A stretch of 8,912 nucleotides of DNA from the NCBI RefSeq assembly GCF_001279725.1, contig NZ_LGDE01000053.1, forward strand, positions 1 to 8,912. Direction: 5' to 3'. A program made the translations under genes and the position numbers. The first letter of the stretch is position 1. Every line of letters starts with the position of its first letter. Source of the DNA: Streptomyces sp. WM4235 (lineage in GTDB: Bacteria > Actinomycetota > Actinomycetes > Streptomycetales > Streptomycetaceae). Shown piece after piece: positions 4,450 through 8,912 of the stretch. The notes under the pieces are model-generated. The model searched no databases. It had not been told where the DNA came from and saw only the letters and a list, made by a program, of their open reading frames with translations.

Positions 4450-7200
4450 ATGCTCTTGGAGCGAGATGGAGCGCTGGGCGCGGTCTCGGCAGCGGCGGCG
4501 GCCGCGCGCGCGGGCAGTGGCCGCTGGGTCCTGCTCTCGGCACCGGTGGCCGGTAGCGGGCGGACCGCGCTGCTGGAGGAGGCCATACGGCGGCAGACCG
4601 ATGGCGGCGCCATGCAGGTGAAGCGTGCGCGCGGCGTTCCCGAGGAGGCCGACTTCCCCTTCGGGCTCGTCCGGCAGTTCCTCTCGGACGACGGGGTACT
4701 TCCCTTCACGGGACTGAGCGGACCGGATGAACAGCGGCTGTGCCACATGCTGGTGACACGGCTGGGCCGAGCCGCGGCCGAGCAGCCCGTACTCGTCGCG
4801 GTGGACGACCTCCATCATGCCGACGAGGTCTCCCGGCGCTGGATCGGCTACCTCGCGCGCCGCATCGCCGACCTCCCGGTTCTGCTGGTGGTCACCGAGT
4901 GCGCCACGCCGTCGGCAGTGGTGCCGTTCCCGCCCTCCTCGGGTACGTCCGTCGTCCTCCACCCCCTCAGCGAGTCCGCCGTCGGCCTCATGGCCCGGGA
5001 AGCCGGCCTTGATCACAAGGACACGGCGACCTGCGTCGATGCGGGTGGCGGGAACGCGGCCCTGGTGCGGGCGCTCGTCTCCGACCTCGCGGAGGGTCGG
5101 CTCTCCCGCCCGCTCTCCGCCCCGTCGCACAGCCGGTACCGCGACACGATCGCCGAGTGGCTGAGGCGGAAGGCCGATCCGTGTTCGCGCCACGCCTGCC
5201 TGGCCCTCGCCGTCGCGGCCGAGGGAGGGTTCCACACCGACCCCGTGCTCCTGCGCAGGCTCTCCGGCCTCTGCGCGTCCGACCGTTCGTCGTGCGAGCG
5301 GTCGGTGCGCCGTCTCGGCAGGTTGCTGAGTCATCCCCTCGCGAGGGAGGCCGTTCTCGCCGCGGCGGAGCCGGGAGAGATCACCGCGCTCCGCATCCGG
5401 GTCGCGGAACTGCTGGACGAGGGCGGCGCACCCGCGGCGGTCGTGGCGGCGGGGCTCCTGCGCCTGGACCGGCCGGGCGAGACGTGGATGGTCCGTGCTC
5501 TGGACGAAGCGGCGCAGGACGCGGTCCGCACTGGTCACGTGGCCCAGTCGGCCGAGTACCTGCGCCATGCGCTGAGCGGTCCGCTCGATCCGGAGCGGCG
5601 CGCCGACCTCTCGGTACGTCTCGCCTCGCTGGAGCTTCCGCACAACGCGACCGCCGCCATCCGCAGGCTGCGCAGCGGACTGGAACTGCATTCCGACCTT
5701 CGGGAGCGGGCGACGACGGCGACCGCGCTCAGTGCGGCGCTCGTCGCGAGGCGGGACACCGGTTCCGCGTTACGGGTCCTGGACCAGGTCGGTCGCGCCG
5801 GCGACGCCGAGCTGGTCCAGATGGTGCAGACACTCGGTGCCCTCATCTCCTCGCACGACAACGATGCCTGGCGCACCGCCATCGCCGGTCTGCGTGCCCT
5901 CGCCCCGACGGCGGCCCCCGCCATCGAGCCGCTCGTATGCGGACTGATCACCGAGTACGAAGCCGGAGCGGGCCTCTGCTCGGCGGCCGAGGCGGTCGCC
6001 AGGGTCCGCCCGAGGCTGGCCCTGCCCGTGGACCCCCAACTGCGCACCGCCTGGCTCGGCAGCGCCGCCACCCTGCTCCAGTGGGCGGACCGCCTGGAAG
6101 AGGCGGTCGAGTTGACGGGCTCGTGCCTGCCGGCCACGCCCGTTCCCCCGGATCTCACGAACGCGGGCACGCAGTGCCTGCTCAGCGTCCGAGCCGAAGC
6201 GGCCCTCTGGGCCGGAGCGTTCGACCGCGTCATAGCCGAGAACGGGCCCTTGGTGGAGGCGACCGCCGGGCAGGGGGTCCGGCTGCCGCATCTGACGGCC
6301 ATGGTGGCGATCGCACGGTACGAGACGGGTGGGCGCCGCGAGGCGTGGAGGACCGTGAACCTGGTCGGACCGCCGCCCCTGCACGACAGTTCCTGGGAGT
6401 GGAACGAGGTCCGTTACGCACGGGCCCTGCTGCACGCGGCGGACCACGACTGGAGGGCGGCCCTCGACGACTACCTGGCCTGCGGGGCGGGTCAGCGCGC
6501 TCATGACTTCGTCAGCCCCGTCGCCACGCCGTGGCGTTCCGGAGCGGCGATCGCCCTGGTGCGGCTCGGGCAGCGGGAGGCGGCCCGCGAAGTCGCCGAG
6601 GAAGAGGTGCGCCATGCCCGGACCTGGGGCACCGCCCGTACCGTCGGCCGGGCCCTGCGGGCGGTCGCCGCTGCCGTGGGCGGCAGGATGGCCCTGTGTT
6701 CGCTGACCGAGGGCGCCGAGCTGCTCAGACCGAGTCCCGCACCCGTGGAACTCGTGGAGACCCTGGTCGATCTGGGAGCCGTCCACATCGAATTGGGCAA
6801 CCGGCGGAAGGGTCGCGAGGCACTGCGCGAGGCGCACGCCGTGGCCTTGCGGCTGTCCGCGCCCGCCGCCGAGAGCGGGGAGCCGCGCGGTGCCGCGCGT
6901 CTCCTCGTGATGGTGGACGACGCGCTGCGCGCGGCCGGAGCGCGGAAGAGGGGCAGCGGCCACACATTGACCCTCGCCGAACGGCGGGTGGCCGAGCTGG
7001 CGGCCGGGGGCCGGACCAATGTCCAGATCTCCGCGGCGCTGTGCCTCACCCGCCGCACCGTGGAGACGCACCTCACCCACGCCTACCGGAAGCTGCGCAT
7101 CGCCCGACGTGCCCAACTGGCCTCCGCAATGGAACACGAGGAGCCGGAGGCGGACCCGGGGACCGGCGCGGGGGATCCGGGGAGCCAGGGCGGAACGTAG
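4450..7200 (+). CDS. LAL-type (large ATP-binding) LuxR-family transcriptional regulator
   Basis: This gene encodes 916 residues, usual for the LAL class of activators. The ATG at 4450 gives the typical LAL opening MLLERDGAL and follows purine runs (GAAAGGGG, GGGG); the frame is open further upstream but runs into transposase debris. The N-terminal ATPase has Walker B VLVAVDD (114-120) followed by LHHAD. Its Walker A is unusual: APVAGSGRT (31-39) has Arg38 where Lys is expected and Ala for the first Gly. The middle (about 300-800) is Ala/Arg/Leu-rich helical, TPR-like repeats. The C-terminal LuxR helix-turn-helix starts near 838 (HTLTLAERRVAEL) with NVQISAALCLTRRTVETHLT (857-876) as the recognition region. 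Codon 441 is TTA (5770-5772), the only one I find, suggesting bldA control. Targets are unknown. The convergent secreted-protein genes are the nearest candidates. Confidence 0.92.
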   Translation: MLLERDGALGAVSAAAAAARAGSGRWVLLSAPVAGSGRTALLEEAIRRQTDGGAMQVKRARGVPEEADFPFGLVRQFLSDDGVLPFTGLSGPDEQRLCHMLVTRLGRAAAEQPVLVAVDDLHHADEVSRRWIGYLARRIADLPVLLVVTECATPSAVVPFPPSSGTSVVLHPLSESAVGLMAREAGLDHKDTATCVDAGGGNAALVRALVSDLAEGRLSRPLSAPSHSRYRDTIAEWLRRKADPCSRHACLALAVAAEGGFHTDPVLLRRLSGLCASDRSSCERSVRRLGRLLSHPLAREAVLAAAEPGEITALRIRVAELLDEGGAPAAVVAAGLLRLDRPGETWMVRALDEAAQDAVRTGHVAQSAEYLRHALSGPLDPERRADLSVRLASLELPHNATAAIRRLRSGLELHSDLRERATTATALSAALVARRDTGSALRVLDQVGRAGDAELVQMVQTLGALISSHDNDAWRTAIAGLRALAPTAAPAIEPLVCGLITEYEAGAGLCSAAEAVARVRPRLALPVDPQLRTAWLGSAATLLQWADRLEEAVELTGSCLPATPVPPDLTNAGTQCLLSVRAEAALWAGAFDRVIAENGPLVEATAGQGVRLPHLTAMVAIARYETGGRREAWRTVNLVGPPPLHDSSWEWNEVRYARALLHAADHDWRAALDDYLACGAGQRAHDFVSPVATPWRSGAAIALVRLGQREAAREVAEEEVRHARTWGTARTVGRALRAVAAAVGGRMALCSLTEGAELLRPSPAPVELVETLVDLGAVHIELGNRRKGREALREAHAVALRLSAPAAESGEPRGAARLLVMVDDALRAAGARKRGSGHTLTLAERRVAELAAGGRTNVQISAALCLTRRTVETHLTHAYRKLRIARRAQLASAMEHEEPEADPGTGAGDPGSQGGT

Positions 7201-7250
7201 GAGCGTACAGCCGACCGGAGACCGGACGAAGGGGCGGGGTTCGCTCCGAC

Positions 7251-7291
7251 GGCCCCTGCCGGAACCCGGAAGGCATGGTTCGGCAGGGGCC
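7251..7291. terminator. hairpin terminator downstream of the LAL gene
   Basis: GGCCCCTGCCGGAACC (7251-7266) pairs with GGTTCGGCAGGGGCC (7277-7291): 15 base pairs with one bulged G and a 10-base loop. It begins 50 bases after the LAL stop codon. There is no T-run, so this would be an actinobacterial-type strong-stem terminator. Confidence 0.7.
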
Positions 7292-7307
7292 GGGGAACGC
7301 GTGTCCT

Positions 7308-7341
7308 CCCCGGCGGTGACGGTCTCCCGTCACCGCCGGGG
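7308..7341. terminator. hairpin terminator downstream of the aegerolysin-like gene
   Basis: CCCCGGCGGTGACGG (7308-7322) pairs perfectly over 15 bases with CCGTCACCGCCGGGG (7327-7341), with a TCTC loop. It begins 5 bases beyond the stop codon of the leftward gene ending at 7347. As a symmetric stem it can also stop transcription coming from the LAL gene. Confidence 0.78.
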
Positions 7342-7346
7342 GAGCG

Positions 7347-8279
7347 TCAGGACTTCGACACGGTGAAGGAGGCCGCGGCGTTGTCTCCACCGCCTCCGCT
7401 CCGGCTACAGGTGTATCCGCTCGGGACGGAGCAGCTGTACCCGTTGCTGCCCACGTAGGGGTTGTTCCAGTACACCGTCACCTTGTTGCTCTCACCGGTC
7501 ATGCTGAAGGTGACCGAGCCCTCCGTGCCGGTCATGACGCCCTCCGACTCGCTCGCCCACTTCGCGGTGACGCCGGGCTGGACCATGGAGGGAGGCAGCA
7601 TGCCGTCCGACCAGATCCCCCACTTCAGCTGCGAACCGTCGCGGGCCAGCAGCTTGCCCGAGTTGTTGGTCAGGGTCACGGTCGTGCTCCGGGCCGCGGT
7701 GGCTCCGGGCACCGTACTCGTCGGCGACTGAGCCTTCGCCGCCCATGAGGGCTGGACCGTGAACGTGACATCGGCGTTGTTGCCCCCGCCGCCACTCCTG
7801 TAGCAGCTGTACCCGGACGGGACGTGGCACTCGTAACTGTTGCTGCCCACGTAGGGGTTGTTCCAGTGCAGCTGGACCTCGCCGTTCGAGAGCGCGTACG
7901 TGGCACGTCCCTCGGTTCCGGTGGCGGCTCCGCAGGACTCGCTCGCCCAGCGCGGGGACTTGTCGTTGGGGATGTTGTCGGGCGGCAGCATGTCCGTCGT
8001 CCAGCAACCGTGATCGAGCTTCTCCCACGTCTTGACCAGGTTCTGCCCGGTCTTGTTGACCAGGGTGACGCTCGTGGAACGCTGTGCGGTGGTCCCGGGC
8101 AAGATCTTCGTTCCGCTGTCGGTGACCGGGCTCTGCTCCGCAGACGCCTGCGGTGCGCTCTGCCCCGTCGAAGCCTGCGCGGCGGGGGCCAGGGCGAGCG
8201 TGCCCGCCGCCATGAGCACGGCGGTGAGAGCACCCGCGGCCGTGCGTCCGAGGTGGGTGGTTGAGGTCTTGAGCTGCAT
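7347..8279 (-). CDS. secreted protein with two tandem aegerolysin/ET79-like domains
   Basis: This gene encodes 310 residues. A Sec signal peptide (charged start, hydrophobic core about 12-31, AQA at 34-36) predicts export. Domain 1 spans about 67-175 and domain 2 about 197-307, joined by an Ala/Pro/Ser/Thr linker. Each domain carries the same blocks: a VTLxN strand start, W(x)SD/TDMLPP, WASES, TGTEG (120-124 and 250-254), WNNPYVGSN (139-147 and 271-279), a CxVPSGYxC pair, and GGGG-NA near the end. This pattern fits the aegerolysin family (Pfam Aegerolysin, including crystal protein ET79): small beta-sandwich proteins that bind membrane lipids and sometimes form pores with a partner. A 28-base stretch is identical in both copies (7444-7471 and 7840-7867), pointing to internal duplication. 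Domain 1 has an extra cysteine pair, C92 and C116, absent from domain 2. The ribosome site is weak (GAAGAGAG). Family confidence is good; activity is unproven. Confidence 0.85.
   Translation of the reverse strand: MQLKTSTTHLGRTAAGALTAVLMAAGTLALAPAAQASTGQSAPQASAEQSPVTDSGTKILPGTTAQRSTSVTLVNKTGQNLVKTWEKLDHGCWTTDMLPPDNIPNDKSPRWASESCGAATGTEGRATYALSNGEVQLHWNNPYVGSNSYECHVPSGYSCYRSGGGGNNADVTFTVQPSWAAKAQSPTSTVPGATAARSTTVTLTNNSGKLLARDGSQLKWGIWSDGMLPPSMVQPGVTAKWASESEGVMTGTEGSVTFSMTGESNKVTVYWNNPYVGSNGYSCSVPSGYTCSRSGGGGDNAAASFTVSKS
7444..7867 (-). repeat. intragenic duplication marking the two domains
   Basis: Positions 7444-7471 and 7840-7867 are identical over 28 bases, 396 bases (132 codons) apart. 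They encode the WNNPYVGSN core of each domain. Flanking blocks are similar but offset by 130 codons, so small indels followed the duplication. Confidence 0.8.
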
Positions 8280-8306
8280 GGGTCAGCCATCTCTCTTCGA
8301 GGTAGC

Positions 8307-8333
8307 GGCGAACGGGAGCGGGCCCTGTTCGCC
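8307..8333 (-). promoter_or_regulatory. hairpin between the two secreted-protein genes
   Basis: GGCGAACGGG (8307-8316) pairs with CCCTGTTCGCC (8323-8333), with one bulged base and a six-base loop. It lies between the stop of the 97-residue gene (8378) and the start of the aegerolysin-like gene (8279). It could partially terminate or stabilise a shared transcript, giving unequal amounts of the two proteins, or it could end the first gene fully. Confidence 0.45.
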
Positions 8334-8377
8334 TGGTTCACACACGGGTGCCACAGGCCGTACCGGCGCCGTGCGCG

Positions 8378-8671
8378 TCACTGGATGTAGAGGACCCACG
8401 TGCTGTGGCCGCTGTACTCGATCAGCATCTGGGTGGCCGCCCCGAGGCCGTACAGCACCCAGTAGTTGGCTTCCGCCTCCAGGTGCGAGGCGAATTCACC
8501 GGTCCATATCCAGATTCCGGACGCCGAAGCCGCCGTGGGGGCGGCGGGCGCCACCGATGCCTGTTCCGGGGCGGCGGAGGATGAGGCGGCGTACGCCTGG
8601 GCGCCCCCGCCGGCGAGAACCGCGGCGGCGAGCACGGCGCACAACGAAGCTGTGCGAATTGTCCTGCGCAT
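8378..8671 (-). CDS. small secreted protein, unknown family
   Basis: This gene encodes 97 residues. The ribosome site is good: AGAAGGG, 8 bases before the ATG. A Sec signal peptide is clear (RR-TIR start, hydrophobic core about 9-21, cleavage after AQA at 26 or AYA at 28). C11 lies in the hydrophobic core without a proper lipobox, so it is probably not a lipoprotein. The mature part begins with an Ala/Ser/Pro-rich stretch (29-51). A compact aromatic-rich domain of about 46 residues follows (GIWIWTGEF at 52-60, EAEANYWVLYG, LIEYSGHSTWVLYIQ at the end) with no cysteine. I do not recognise the family. It lies 98 bases upstream of the aegerolysin-like gene on the same strand, so a shared transcript and a joint extracellular role are plausible. 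Aegerolysins elsewhere act with partner proteins, but those are large MACPF proteins, so the analogy is loose. Confidence 0.8.
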   Translation of the reverse strand: MRRTIRTASLCAVLAAAVLAGGGAQAYAASSSAAPEQASVAPAAPTAASASGIWIWTGEFASHLEAEANYWVLYGLGAATQMLIEYSGHSTWVLYIQ

Positions 8672-8773
8672 GACAACGTCCCTTCTGTATCACTGACGCC
8701 AACAGCCTCTCCCCCGAGATGAGTCGGCTGCCGACGCAGCCATGCGGTGGGGCTCGGCGTGACGCCAGACTGT

Positions 8774-8787
8774 CACGGCGCCGTCAT
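8774..8787. promoter_or_regulatory. palindrome in the upstream region of the secreted-protein genes
   Basis: ACGGCGCCGT (8776-8785) is a perfect 10-base palindrome, and the outer T and A (8774, 8787) also pair. A second one, GTCGGC-T-GCCGAC, lies at 8723-8735. Both sit between the ATG at 8671 and the insertion-sequence end and could be regulator sites. I could not identify a clear -10/-35 pair. Confidence 0.25.
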
Positions 8788-8826
8788 GCTCAGGCATCGT
8801 GGAAAACCGCGAACTTAGACCGTGTC

Positions 8827-8912
8827 CTATGTGGTGAGGCGGGCGAGCCGCTTGTAGCAGCAGATGGCGGCGGCGAGACCGAGAAAGGCCAGGTAGTTGC
8901 GGGGGTGGCGTT
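8827..8912 (-). mobile_element. IS5-family transposase, C-terminal end (runs off the window)
   Basis: Reading leftward from the window edge, 27 codons end at a TAG (8827-8829): RHPRNYLAFLGLAAAICCYK followed by RLARLTT. This is the usual tail of IS5-family transposases of Streptomyces (N-Y-L-A-F-L-G-L-A-A core). Only the tail is in view, so whether the element is intact cannot be told. The element end is probably close to 8816-8826 (AGACCGTGTCC), but without the other end I cannot confirm the terminal inverted repeat. The gene points toward the secreted-protein genes, so read-through into them is possible. Confidence 0.8.

Noticed and set aside
4186..5691. Leftward 501-codon open frame opposite the LAL gene
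   Set aside because: It is antisense to a well-supported regulator, its composition is that of a shadow frame, and it shows no recognisable motif.
7834..7836. TTA codon in the aegerolysin-like gene
   Set aside because: The bases occur on the minus strand but out of frame (within AGT TAC).

Overview
The window is high-GC actinobacterial DNA, most likely from a Streptomyces species. The evidence is third-position G/C bias in the genes, Streptomyces-type signal peptides, a large ATP-binding LuxR (LAL) regulator, and rare TTA leucine codons in only two genes, the pattern that makes genes depend on the bldA tRNA in this genus. It looks like an accessory, rearranged region: transposase remnants lie in the middle and at the right edge, one gene carries an in-frame stop, and one open frame joins two unrelated pieces.

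Layout, left to right. Positions 1-539 hold no gene I can support. Positions 540-616 hold two short repeats resembling type I-E CRISPR repeats but with the wrong spacing; the second is also a strong hairpin about 30 bases past the end of the leftward operon. Positions 647-3706 are a leftward operon, read right to left: a small helical protein (putative antitoxin, GTG start at 3706), a zeta-family toxin kinase overlapping it by four bases (GTGA), a Q-rich coiled-coil gene broken by an amber codon, and a 410-residue unknown protein of a type I associate with plasmids or integrative elements. Positions 3836-4327 hold an open frame made of an IS630-type transposase C-terminus joined to the tail of an unrelated protein.

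Positions 4450-7200 encode a 916-residue LAL regulator on the + strand, preceded by a cluster of mutually exclusive inverted repeats. It converges on a leftward pair of secreted-protein genes: a 97-residue exported protein (8671-8378) and a 310-residue protein with two tandem aegerolysin/ET79-like domains (8279-7347). Two strong hairpins separate the convergent genes. The right edge (8827-8912) is the C-terminus of an IS5-family transposase reading leftward toward the secreted-protein genes.

How the parts may work together (inference): the toxin-antitoxin operon looks like a maintenance module of a lost or decayed mobile element. The LAL regulator and the two secreted proteins form a second unit bracketed by insertion-sequence debris. 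The regulator may control the exported aegerolysin-like protein and its small companion. TTA codons in both the zeta toxin (codon 12) and the LAL regulator (codon 441) suggest that both units could be tied to bldA-dependent development. The most novel elements are the two-domain aegerolysin-like protein with a cysteine pair in one copy only, its unrecognised small partner, and the TTA-containing toxin.
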